This document shows, in pieces, positions 11,267 to 20,770 of a DNA stretch of 64,000 bases. Position 1 is the stretch's first letter. Each line of letters opens with the position of its first letter. A program made the position numbers and the translations under genes. The stretch is from NCBI GenBank assembly GCA_037367355.1, contig CM074701.1:2356001-2420000 (forward strand), in the 5' to 3' direction. Origin of the DNA: Neoscytalidium dimidiatum (Eukaryota > Ascomycota > Dothideomycetes > Botryosphaeriales > Botryosphaeriaceae). Below the pieces are notes generated by a model. The model did not search any database. It was not told where the DNA came from and was given only the letters and a program-made list of their open reading frames with translations.

Positions 11267-12505
11267 ATGCTCGTGCCGAAGAAATACGTCCAGCTGCTCT
11301 GCTTTTCCTTCTTCTTCTCGAGCCTCTACGTCTACTGCAGGGCCTCATTCCACTCCTACCAAATACCGATACCCATTGCACATGACATAGGGCTAGCAAG
11401 CTACAGGGATGCTAATGTTGACCCCGATCCTGGACCCGCAAACTCAACCTTGGGCTTCGGCGCAGTGTATGCCGTCTCGGCGTTGGATTCGCCCCGGAGA
11501 GCAAGACTGATCCAAGCTGCAAATGTCACCGAGATAAACCTCACTATTCCGGACCTACCTGAGTGGACCGAGGATGATGAAATCAACTTCCGAGCCGGGT
11601 TGAAGGAGGAGGACCACGATGCTGGACGTGGGTCCATACTGGCCTGGCTATCCCACGTTCACATTTTACAACTGTAAGCTGACCGTATACACCGAAGACG
11701 GAGAGCGACTTGGCTGACTTCGGAATGCAGGTTCTTAGAGTCAGACTTGCAGACTGCTCTGATTCTGGAAGATGATGTTGATTGGGACGTTCGCCTCCGT
11801 ACAACTCAGATCCCTCGGGCAGCAGCCGCAACCCGAACTCTCTTCCGGTCGCAGGCCGACTACTACGGCAATACTTCTGCCTGGGATCTTCTCTGGCTGG
11901 GTCATTGCGGTGATTGGTTCCAAACCATCGATAAAGGAATAGGGCCCGGACACCACTTCCCATCCAATTTGAGCGTTTTGGAACACAAGATATTCCGAGA
12001 TGACACGCTTCCCGACCGTCCGGACCTTCATCCGTATACCAAAGATTTCTTGGACGCCTTGGAGATCCCAGAGAAAGCCCGTGTCATCCATAGGTCTCGG
12101 CTGCCGCTCTGTACATTCGGTTATGCTGTTACTCGAGCATCGGCCAAGTGGATAATTGACGAGCTTGCATCCATCAAGAGCCCTCCTGACCCGGCGTATG
12201 ATATGGCGGTGATGCACGGTTGTCGGAGAAGAGGATTGAGATGCTACACAATCAATCCGGAGCTATTCCACCATGTCCTAGGTGATAGCCTCATAGCCGT
12301 AGCAGACGCGAGCGAGGATGTACATCTTCCTCCTGTGGATGCAGAAGCGTTGGCGCAGAGTATGAGCAGGAACGAAACGAGTAACATCGGTTGTGGATTT
12401 TGGAGTGGTGACTTCCAATTCGAAGATCAACAGCGATTAAGCATGCTAAGAGAGGAGGTGGGGCGAAAGGGGAAATGCTTGAAGCCCGGACGACATCAGG
12501 AGTAG
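11267..12505 (+). CDS. Fungal glycosyltransferase family 25 protein
   Basis: Two exons, 11267-11673 and 11731-12505 (57-bp intron, GTAAGC to CAG), give 393 residues. A short N-terminal basic end and one hydrophobic segment (about residues 7-24) suggest a type II Golgi membrane protein. Family marks are the VYAVSALDSPRR substrate-side motif, GSILAWLSHVHIL (the usual GC-ASH helix), and the metal-binding ALILEDDVDWD motif right after the intron. A C-terminal segment with PPDPAYDMAVMHGC follows. GT25 enzymes transfer galactose or other sugars to glycans; the fungal acceptor is unknown. The ATG is followed at once by the membrane segment, which supports it as the start. Confidence 0.85.
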
Positions 12506-13310
12506 AACGGGTTAAACGTATATAATTGAGATTTTTTTTTTTTTCTTTTCCAGCGCTGGTTCGAGAATACGTTCTCGTGTGTCTCAGTCAAGTGGCTTAC
12601 GACGCTGTCTGATGTGGTGTTACTCGCACGCCATCCGTTGCGAAGTCGATGTAACACAGACAAGTTACTCGCGAATCAATGGACTGATATGTGGCACGGC
12701 CGGCAGCGGTCCGGTAGGATCTGGGCATCTGGCTACAGTAGGCATGTTCCTGTGGAGTACAAGTTTCGGCTCGTCTTACGCCAGTCTGCAGATCAGAGTA
12801 CGGGCCACAACCCTCCTCCTATCCAGTGGTTCGACATGATGAATTCGCATACTCGACTACGCTGAGCATTCGGCTAGTAGGTGATAGAATATACCCTGTT
12901 GATATGACATCATATGATCATGTGGGCTTGTGTGTGGACATCATGGAAAAGTGTGAACAGGAGGCAAGAGGCGATGTTGAGTGTGATGCAGCGTGAGGTA
13001 GCTGGAGGGGGATCGGCAGCGATGCCAGAAGAAGCAGGCCGCCCTGCAGGAAAGCGGGCGCCTCGTGGCGTGAAACGGGGCGGACCAAGGGACCCTGAGA
13101 CAAAAGGGAGTCGGACGGAAGCCCAGCTTATATTGGCTGATTGCTGATTGGCTGGTGTCAGTTCGACACAGTTTTACCGAGAATATGACGATGGTCCCGT
13201 CGGCCGCGGGTAAGGATTACAAACACCATCAAAGCCGCCGCACTTCCACAACTCAACCCTCCACCTCCCATCACCACCCTCCGTGCCTGACCGTACCACC
13301 AGCCGCCAAC
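12506..13310. other. Intergenic stretch between GT25 and ISA1 genes
   Basis: A T-run with one C (12532-12548) follows the GT25 stop. The rest has no supported gene. An in-frame ATG at 13184 precedes the chosen ISA1 start, but its translation lacks mitochondrial presequence character. Confidence 0.5.
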
Positions 13311-14124
13311 ATGCCATTCTCGCGCTCTGCAACCAGCGCAATCACTACTGCGCCCTCCCTCTTCCGTTTCGCCACCTCGACGTCATTCGCCGCATCGAGA
13401 AGATGTCCCCAGTGCTTCCGCTCCATGTCATCCGCCAGGCAGACCCGCCATCTGCAGACCGCGAGCGCATACCAACCGCAAACTCTGCAGCCCCCGCCTG
13501 CTCCGCCGAGGAACAGTGGCATTCCAGACACATCCATTGCTGGCGGCAAGCCCGAGGTCAACGAGACTCGGCCTCCGCGGCTGACCGAGCAGCGCGGAAG
13601 CCACGTTGCTGCCAGCAGCGACAAGAAGAGCAGTGTCAGCGTGACTGAGGGTGAAGCACAGAAGTCGAAGCCTGCGCTCAACACTGAGCCTGCACCGTCT
13701 CCGGCCCCGTCCCAGAGACCGAGTCGCTTCAAGTTCAAGCCGAAGAAGGCCGCCATGACCCTTACTCCCGCCGCCGTTTCCGCTCTGCGCGAACTTCTAG
13801 ACCAACCCGAGCCCAAATTGATTCGCGTCGGAACTAAGAATAAGGGTTGCTCCGGCCTGGCATACCATCTCGAATACGTCGATAAGCCTGGCAAGTTTGA
13901 CGACGCTGTCGAACAGGATGGTGTCAAAGTTTTGATTGATTCAAAGGCCCTCATCCACATCCTTGGCAGCGAGATGGACTGGGTTGAGGACAAGCTTAGC
14001 CGGAGATTCGTTTTCAGGAACCCCAACATCAGTATGGTTGCCACGTTCATTAAATGTATGGTACAATGCTAATAAACGCACAGCTGAGCAATGCGGATGT
14101 GGCGAGTCTTTCAGTGTCAACTGA
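13311..14124 (+). CDS. ISA1: Mitochondrial A-type Fe-S cluster assembly protein Isa1
   Basis: Exons 13311-14031 and 14084-14124 (52-bp intron) give 253 residues. The N-terminus (MPFSRSATSAITTAPSLFRF) is rich in Ser, Arg and hydrophobic residues, as expected for mitochondrial import. A long Pro/Ser-rich, poorly ordered linker follows. The A-type domain starts near residue 149 (MTLTPAAVSAL) and carries the three conserved cysteines: one in GCSGLAY and two in CGCGESF, the latter encoded by the tiny last exon. Isa proteins bind iron or [2Fe-2S] clusters and help make [4Fe-4S] clusters for aconitase and lipoate synthase. Without the intron the C-terminal Cys pair would be lost, so the join is well supported. 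Confidence 0.92.
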
Positions 14125-14262
14125 GCATTCAAACACGCAATCCTTTCATTCATTCTACATCACGAACGGCGTTGCATCGTAAGGCGTTTCAGCGGTCAAT
14201 AGAGGTTGACTGAACGGTCATTATTTTGGATCTACGGAATATCGGATATATCCCCTTGGTGA

Positions 14263-14704
14263 TTAGAACACTCCCGGCTCGAAGTCAACCACCCGAATCG
14301 TTTGAACCAAGCCCCCTACAAGTTTTATAAAATCCTGGTGCGCCGGATCTTTCTCCAGGTAGTACTTCCGGTCCTCCTCGTTATCGAATTCGGAAACAAA
14401 GATGTGCGTGACACCACCCTGGTGGGGCGCACGCGGTCAGATCGATGGGGGGTAGAATGGCACATTTGCACAGCTCACCTGGAAACCCTCTGGGCTCTTG
14501 TCCTTTCCGCCAGTGGCAGACTTGATATAAGGCTTCTGAGAGGTGGGGTGGATACAGTTTTCCTTAAGAGCAAGCATGCGGCGCACCACCTAAATGAATT
14601 CTTAGATACTGTACATAATTGTAGAGATTTGTACGGACATCATCAATTTGCGCCTCCGAGACCTCGGGCTTGAAGCCAAACTGAACAATGTGGACGATAG
14701 GCAT
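14263..14704 (-). CDS. Stress-responsive alpha/beta-barrel (Dabb) domain protein
   Basis: Exons 14639-14704, 14479-14589 and 14263-14418 (introns 49 and 60 bp) join in phase to 110 residues. Start and end fit the single-domain Dabb family (PF07876): N-terminal MPIVHIVQFGFKP strand, middle CIHPTSQKPYI with GGKDKSPEGFQ, then GGVTHIFVSEF and KDPAHQDF. These small dimeric barrel proteins are induced by stress in plants and fungi, and some act in polyketide cyclisation or dehalogenation; no precise role can be given here. The gene is convergent with ISA1 and divergent from DSC3, with only 287 bp between start codons. Confidence 0.9.
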
Positions 14705-14991
14705 GGTCGGCGAGTTGTGAAGTGTCTCACGCCAAACGACAAACTGTTAAGGTAAGTGAATTGATAGAAATTTGTTGATGCGGCGGGGTTAGGATGCTTA
14801 TGAATCCAGCAGTAACGCTGCGGGACCGTGCTCCACCCCGGGCACCCGCAAGTCTTATCGGCAGGGACCCGGAGCTTCACTTAGCCGACATCATGCTACA
14901 ACAGCCACGAGCTCTGTCTCTCAACCCTACCCAACAACCCGAGTACGACAACTCTCTCTTCCCTCCCCCCGCATCCACAGCAATAGACACG

Positions 14992-16038
14992 ATGGCAGAA
15001 GATCGGCCTCCCCCGTCGTCCCCCACCACAACCCCGGCGGTCCTCCTCATCGTCCGCTTCACGGCCGACATCCCGGACCTGCCGCTGCCGATCGCCAACC
15101 CGAAAACGACGACCACGCTCTCGCTCAAGCAGCTCATCCGCGCGCGCATCCCCGCCGCCCACGCCGCCAGCCGCCTCCGCCTCATCCACGCCGGCAAGGT
15201 CCTCGCCGACACCGCGCCCCTGACCTCCAGCCTCGGCCTCCCGCCGCCGCCGCCGCCCCGCGCAAGACCACCCGAGAGCGACGCCAAGGGCAAGGGCAAG
15301 CAGCGCGCCCGCGAGGAAGATGCCGACGGCGCGGAGCCGAGGCGGGTCTACATACACTGCTCGATCGGCGACGCGCTCACGCCGTCCGCGCTCGCGGCCG
15401 AGGCCAGCGCCGCGGCGAGCGCGGAGGCGGCCCTCGCGAGCGCGTTCGCCTCCGCCTCCTCGCAAAAGCCCGGCGGCGGTGCGGGACGCGGCCCGTCTTC
15501 CTCTGGGCTCCCTGCGGACGGAGCGGCGGGGAGCAGTGCTGGTGCCGGTGCCGGTGCTGGTGCTGGCGGTGGGTCGCGCAGCACCACGCAGGCGCCGCAG
15601 GGCTTCGACCGCCTGCTGAGCGCGGGCTTCACGGCCGCCGAGGTCCAGCAGCTGCGCTCGCAGTTCAGGGCGAATCTGTCGTTCACGCACACGCCCGACA
15701 CGATGCCCTCGGCGGATGAGATTCGCGTGCTGGAGGATCGGTGGCTGGACAACGATAACATGGGTGGGGGGAGGCCCGGGGCGGCGGTGGGAGAGGAGGG
15801 CGGAGAGGCGGGTGGTGGCGGTGCTGGGGCGGCCGGGGGTTGGGGCACGGCGACGTGGTCGGACAATGGCGGGTTGGATGACATGCTGTACGGGAATGTG
15901 GTGGGGTTCTTTTGGCCGCTGGGCGCGTTGGGCTGGGGGTTTAGAGAGGAGGGCGTGTGGAGTCGAAGGAGGCAGATTGCGGTGTTGACGGGGTTTTTGC
16001 TGAATGTTATTTTCGGATTTTTAAGGCTGTCGGGGTGA
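14992..16038 (+). CDS. dsc3: Dsc E3 ubiquitin ligase complex subunit 3
   Basis: Single exon, 348 residues. Residues about 15-130 form a ubiquitin-like domain (VLLIVRFTADIPDLPLPI, TLSLKQLIRARIP, RLIHAGKVLAD) ending in VYIHCSIGD; the C-terminal DUF2407 part has GFDRLLSAGFTAAEV and an EIRVLEDRWLD helix, followed by two membrane segments around VVGFFWPLGALGWG and IAVLTGFLLNVIFGFL. In fungi Dsc3 is part of the Golgi/endosome Dsc complex that ubiquitinates membrane proteins and activates SREBP, linking it to sterol and hypoxia responses. An in-frame ATG at 14794 would add 66 unlike residues and lie 90 bp from the Dabb start, so I prefer 14992. The gene is very GC-rich. Confidence 0.85.
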   Translation: MAEDRPPPSSPTTTPAVLLIVRFTADIPDLPLPIANPKTTTTLSLKQLIRARIPAAHAASRLRLIHAGKVLADTAPLTSSLGLPPPPPPRARPPESDAKGKGKQRAREEDADGAEPRRVYIHCSIGDALTPSALAAEASAAASAEAALASAFASASSQKPGGGAGRGPSSSGLPADGAAGSSAGAGAGAGAGGGSRSTTQAPQGFDRLLSAGFTAAEVQQLRSQFRANLSFTHTPDTMPSADEIRVLEDRWLDNDNMGGGRPGAAVGEEGGEAGGGGAGAAGGWGTATWSDNGGLDDMLYGNVVGFFWPLGALGWGFREEGVWSRRRQIAVLTGFLLNVIFGFLRLSG

Positions 16039-16441
16039 GAGAAGGTAGTGGATTGTCACGGTTAAAGGAGACGGGTTTGTGGGATTATTCGATTGCTTTG
16101 TGATACCCCTGCTGTTTCTGCAGCTTTAATGTTTTTTTTTTTTTTTATAAAAAGTACATCTTAGACTAAAATGGGCACGCGCATGTATAGAGATGATGGA
16201 ACTATGTATGGAATATTTACCGGCTCTTCAAATGAGCACTAGTATAATGTGAAGCTTACTATGGTGACAACACGTGAGACAATCGAGAATGTAGAGTGAG
16301 CGAAGATTGATCCCCCAAAGCTATGAAAGAGTCTCTGCTAATAGCGAACCCATTCTGTCGTGTCCTAATCTTCCATCTATATTCTTCAATGCGAGTGACA
16401 TTGCGGTCTATATATTGTCATGCATCATAGTATCTCATTTA
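16039..16441. other. Convergent 3' ends of DSC3 and NRK1
   Basis: A 14-base T run lies at about 16133-16146, with AT-rich sequence after it, as expected for the polyadenylation regions of the two facing genes. No coding signal is seen. Confidence 0.5.
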
Positions 16442-17335
16442 TCAATTTGTTGCCTTTCCTAATTCGTCTATTATCACCTCTGTAGCCCAGTTAAGGACTT
16501 TACCCATATCCTCAGCAGCATCCTTTGGCATGGTCTTTACACCTATCTCATTGCAGACATCCTCATTCAACTCACCCTCCACATCCTCATTCTTAAACAA
16601 GAATTTGTGGTCCTTCACATAATTCGGCCACACGATATCATCCACATAACCTGGCGGGTCTTCCCAGAAGCCTTCCAGCGTGACATATCCTGTCCGAGCT
16701 TCTCTCCGCCTCTTCGCCGTCTGGTACGACGTGCGCAGGAACAGCTTCACGTCGAACAGTTCCCGTATCCCCAGCTCAGCCATCTCCTTTGAGTACAGTA
16801 AGAACCCGTCTATAATCGCTATCCGGCGCCCACCCCACTTCTCCCTAACCCCGGGCTTGTTGAAGAACGCATCCACTCTAGCCCTACACGCTTCGACCAC
16901 ATCACCGCTGATCCCGCAGTCGCCAACCGCATTCTTGTCCTCTTTACTCACGAAGTCTGCCGGCGGCTCTCCGTGCGCGCGGATGTGTGCAAGCGCAGTG
17001 CGCAACGCAGGCACGTCGATGGCCTCCAGGCAGTCCCAGTCCTGGACGCCAGCGGAATTCACGGGGATCTGCGAGTCTTGCTTATAGAAGTCGTCGAGAT
17101 GCAGGATGTATGTGTTGGGCAGGATGTCGCGCAGCAGGCGCGCCAGCGTCGTCTTGCCGCTGCTGGACGGGCCGGAGAGGGCGAGTAGGAGGACGGGAGG
17201 AGACGAAGAGGGGCTCGAGAGGTCGAAGGTGCCGGGTCCCGGCGCATCGGTCTGCGCGATCTGTGCCATCTGGGCAGCGGAGGCGTGGGCGGGCGGTGAG
17301 GTACGGTGCGCGGTGGGGTGGTTGTGCGAGACCAT
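16442..17335 (-). CDS. NRK1: Nicotinamide riboside kinase
   Basis: Single exon, 297 residues. After an about 45-residue Pro/Ser-rich head comes the P-loop GPSSSGKTTLARLL (about 55-68), then LHLDDFYK with the catalytic Asp region, QDWDCLEAID, IAIIDGFLLY and a lid with TAKRRREARTGY. This order is that of the NRK/uridine kinase-like fold (Nrk1 type), which phosphorylates nicotinamide riboside to NMN in the NAD+ salvage pathway. Inner Met codons near residue 23 could also start translation, since the head is not conserved in the family. It is divergent from the ARMH3-like gene over 392 bp. Confidence 0.88.
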   Translation of the reverse strand: MVSHNHPTAHRTSPPAHASAAQMAQIAQTDAPGPGTFDLSSPSSSPPVLLLALSGPSSSGKTTLARLLRDILPNTYILHLDDFYKQDSQIPVNSAGVQDWDCLEAIDVPALRTALAHIRAHGEPPADFVSKEDKNAVGDCGISGDVVEACRARVDAFFNKPGVREKWGGRRIAIIDGFLLYSKEMAELGIRELFDVKLFLRTSYQTAKRRREARTGYVTLEGFWEDPPGYVDDIVWPNYVKDHKFLFKNEDVEGELNEDVCNEIGVKTMPKDAAEDMGKVLNWATEVIIDELGKATN

Positions 17336-17727
17336 GATGCGGCGAATTCGGATGGATTGTTTCTAGGCGCGCCTCCGACGGGCGCGTGGCGGCCCCGGAG
17401 CTGTACTCAAGGCCCTGGAACGCGGTCGCAGAAGGGTCCGCGGTGGAGGCAGGGGAAAGACAGTCCTCCCCTTTCCGCAATTGATGACAGGTGTGGCAGA
17501 AATAGAGGGGCAGCGCAATATACTTGGCGGATGGGCCCCGCGCGTGGGGGGCCCTTGGCCCTAGCGGCGTATGACGATCGGGGCTTGCTGGCTTCTCTGC
17601 CGCTGCCGCCGATCTGGCGCGGAAATTGGGGGAGTACACACCCGCGTGTCCTTGTCTCCAGAAAACGAAAAAGCGAAACAATCCTCCGCCCTACTACCTC
17701 GCCTGCGCCTCTCTCACTCTCTCGCAT
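17336..17727. promoter_or_regulatory. Shared promoter region of NRK1 and the ARMH3-like gene
   Basis: The region lies between two start codons pointing away from each other. It is GC-rich with CT-rich patches just before the plus-strand ATG (17691-17724), as is common in fungal leaders. No specific binding site is claimed. Confidence 0.4.
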
Positions 17728-20090
17728 ATGGAGCCGTCGCCGCTGACCCAGGTGTCTCGCCCGGAGACATTCCAGCCAAAGATTGTCCAGCTGTACGAAG
17801 CTCTGTTCCACCCGCCCGACCTCACCGAAGAGCACGACCATGAGCAGTCCGAGGGCTTTTGGCAGGAGTTCTTCCTGCTCAAGCCCGACCCGCCCAGCTT
17901 GCGGCGCGTGCTGCAGAGCCTGAGTCCTGACCAGATGTTGCACCTCCAGGTAGTACCCAGCTCAAACATGGCTTTCCCCTCCAGCTGGCGCCGCGCATTG
18001 AGCTTACTCCCGCAACCACGAACAAAAGGTCCCCGCCCAACAGCTATTTTCGCGCGCAATTGATCGCGTGCAGGCCGCCAAAGCTCCGTCCGACGAAATC
18101 GCGCTCGATGTAAGACCAACCGTGCCCGCCGCCTTTGCTTCTCCCCTTCGCCGCTTGTTGCCGCCTTTTGTTGCTCCAAAAAGCCCGCCGACTTACGAAC
18201 TAGACTTTGACAGTCTTCTTAGGCGCCGTGTTGAGCAAGAAGTACACCAATCCTAGCTCTGATATTTTGTCCGTACTTGCCGGCCTCGACGATGCAGATG
18301 CCGTACTCTCCGAGCTTGTGGCTGCTTTGGACAACATCATCCGTAGTGGAAGGAGCAGTGAGTCTCCACATAAGCCGCGCTGGGATTTGAGCGGCCAGCC
18401 GATCTGTCCGGCAAGAAGAGTTATGATGACATGAAGGCAGTACAAATTCGCAAGAAGGCTATCCGGGTCGCTCTCTCAATCACATCAGGAGCATACACCA
18501 CCGGCCTGATATCATATTTCACACACAGGGACTTGTTCCCATCACTGATGAAGGTAACGTTGAATACTGGCCAAATTTGCGCACATTGCTTATACTTTCC
18601 AGTTTGTGCAAGACTCCGAATCTTCTGCCGACATCTCCGAGCCCTTCATCCTCCTGGGGCTCCTGGCCAATTACAACAAATTCGAATTTCAAAATCCTTA
18701 CCGGCTACGTCTCGATGATTTCGTTAACGACGTTGCAATCAAGAAGACGGTCCAATGCGTAGGGAACACTTGTCGCGATCTCAGGGATAAATACGTTGCC
18801 GTACAGGATGACACCCCTGAGGCTTGGTCACTTGGCACTGCGCTCAGTTACGTCGGCCTGGGAGCTCTTACTGGCTCCAGACCTGCATCCCCAGCTCCAA
18901 CCCCGGAAGAGGCCCAGACTCTGTTCACTACCCTGTACGTCATTTCCCAATTTCAGTCAATGACGATCAAACTGACGATCCCTGCAGGCCCGGTCCGGAA
19001 GCAGCCATCCTTCTTTCAGCCTACGATTTCGCAAATGCCAACAAGTTGTTCTGTTTCAATCTGGTCAACCTTCCAGCGGCAAGCAAGACGGATATTACTC
19101 CTTTCAGCGCTTTCCTTTCTCTCACTTCCTACCTCTTCCAACATGCCCATCGTTCGGCAAGAACAGCGCTCTATACCCATGTCAATCTCTACATCTTGCA
19201 GGTTATCATCGAAGACCCTGCTCTTGCAAAGCGACTATGCAGCGACGAGAGCAGAACCCCTGTGAGACTCTGCAGGCAGAGACAACCCTACTTGCCAGTT
19301 GTGCGCACGGAAAGGGTTTTAGCAGCGTACATTCTCGACACAATGGTTGACGGCATAAACCATAATTTGCGACGCCGCCTGGATACAGAGTTCTACATGT
19401 ATGAGGAAAAGCGCCAAATTTGTGAGAACAAAGACTAATGTGCCGCAGTCTGTGCATAGGAATCATATTACGAATCATCTCCTTTTTGGGCAGATCTCGG
19501 ATAAGATTTGGTAAGTGTTACTATTCTTATCCACCCGAGAGTCCTTGTGCTGACGGAAATCAGCCTACCACTGGTCGGAGTTGTGGCGGTCCCTCCTCTC
19601 CTTCATCCGGTTCCTGACCACGTACGCCAACGACATCAAATCCCTCAGGGAATCGGACCGCCTGATCGACAGCACTGTGAACCTCATCGCACTGTCATTA
19701 TCCGCTGGTGAATCTTTCCTGCCGGATGCTGCGGCGTACGACGATCTCTTCTACAAGCTTGTCGAGACCGGCGATATCCTGACCAAGTTCCGCGACGCCT
19801 ACGACCTCTCCAAGCAGTCTAGCTCCAACTCTATTGAGACTCTGATCAGCGTCTCCAGCCACTACCATTCACTTCTGGAAGGTGACGAAAAGGGGAAGGT
19901 TAAGAGCAAAAATCTTAGCCCAAGGGAGGTCAGTAAGGTCATCAAACAAGGGTACGAGACCCTGTCCATCCAGGCCAGAGAGGACTTGGACCACTGGGAG
20001 AGATATCGTGAGGCGGATCACAAGGTCGTGCTGAAGAAGGTCTCGAGAGCAGCGGTCGAGGATGCGAAGGCACTGGTTTCTGAGAAATGA
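17728..20090 (+). CDS. ARMH3/C10orf76-like armadillo-fold protein (DUF1741)
   Basis: Eight exons: 17728-17949, 18029-18109, 18204-18357, 18441-18553, 18603-18934, 18988-19398, 19449-19510, 19564-20090, all in phase, giving 633 residues. Recognisable conserved blocks are FWQEFFLLKPD, TLTVFLGAVLSKKYTNPSSD, IRKKAIRVALSITSGAY with YFTHRDLFPSL, the hydrophobic LCIGIILRIISFL and the AYHWSELWRSLLSFIRFLTTY block. This is the eukaryotic UPF0588/DUF1741 family. In animals ARMH3 works at the Golgi with GBF1 and PI4KB; the fungal role is largely unstudied. The 18110-18203 intron acceptor was chosen because it restores the conserved TLTVFLGAVL; a downstream TTAG is an alternative. Confidence 0.85.
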
Positions 20091-20770
20091 TGAGATGCTT
20101 AGGATGATGATTTCCGTGTCCAAATGTACAGTGCTGTGGAGGGGTTGTACTGGAAAAGGCATTTAGATGGAAATGAATGTTTCAGGATCAGGGGGTGGTG
20201 CTACATGTGAAGGACTGGTTCCGAGAAAACGAGTTATTTTCAGATTCTGGGTCCAGAAGAAAATTGCGCAGGCTAATGTGCAATAGATCGAAGCGATCTC
20301 TGAACGCATGCCGTACCGGTTGGTTGAGCTGCTAGTGAGGACGACGATGTAGTCATGAGCGGCTTCTCACAGAACAGCTGGAGCATAGGTTAATCTCTTG
20401 AACATCTAAATGTATTTTCTGAGCTCCAAGTTCTCCAATAGGAAGATGGAATGCGGTGGCGAGATACGAAACTGAAGAGCAATACTGCTTAACAGGGGAA
20501 CAGGCCTGCATAAATCTAGCTGGAACCGACAGCTTCACCTCGGAAACCATTATTGACAATCAGAACCCTAACTCAACAAAGCTTATCACTCTAAGCGCAA
20601 ACGGCGCTAGTACTGAACACTCATTGGACCCTTGGTTCGCAACCCTCTACGATTGTTGAACGATGGCGTTATTCGTTCTTGCTGAGTATCCGTTTCTTCT
20701 TGGTTCAACTTTCTCGACGATTTCCAGGCAACGACAAGTGATATGGACTTACGGTTGACTCACGGCTGAG
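20091..20770. other. Intergenic stretch, no gene seen
   Basis: No open frame with protein character and no RNA fold was found between the ARMH3-like gene and the following unknown gene, both on the plus strand. Confidence 0.5.

Noticed and set aside
14794..14991. Upstream start for DSC3 at 14794
   Set aside because: It adds residues unlike the family and would leave only 90 bp to the divergent Dabb gene start.
14896..15884. Minus-strand and alternative frames over DSC3
   Set aside because: GC artefacts opposite a recognisable ubiquitin-like and DUF2407 protein.
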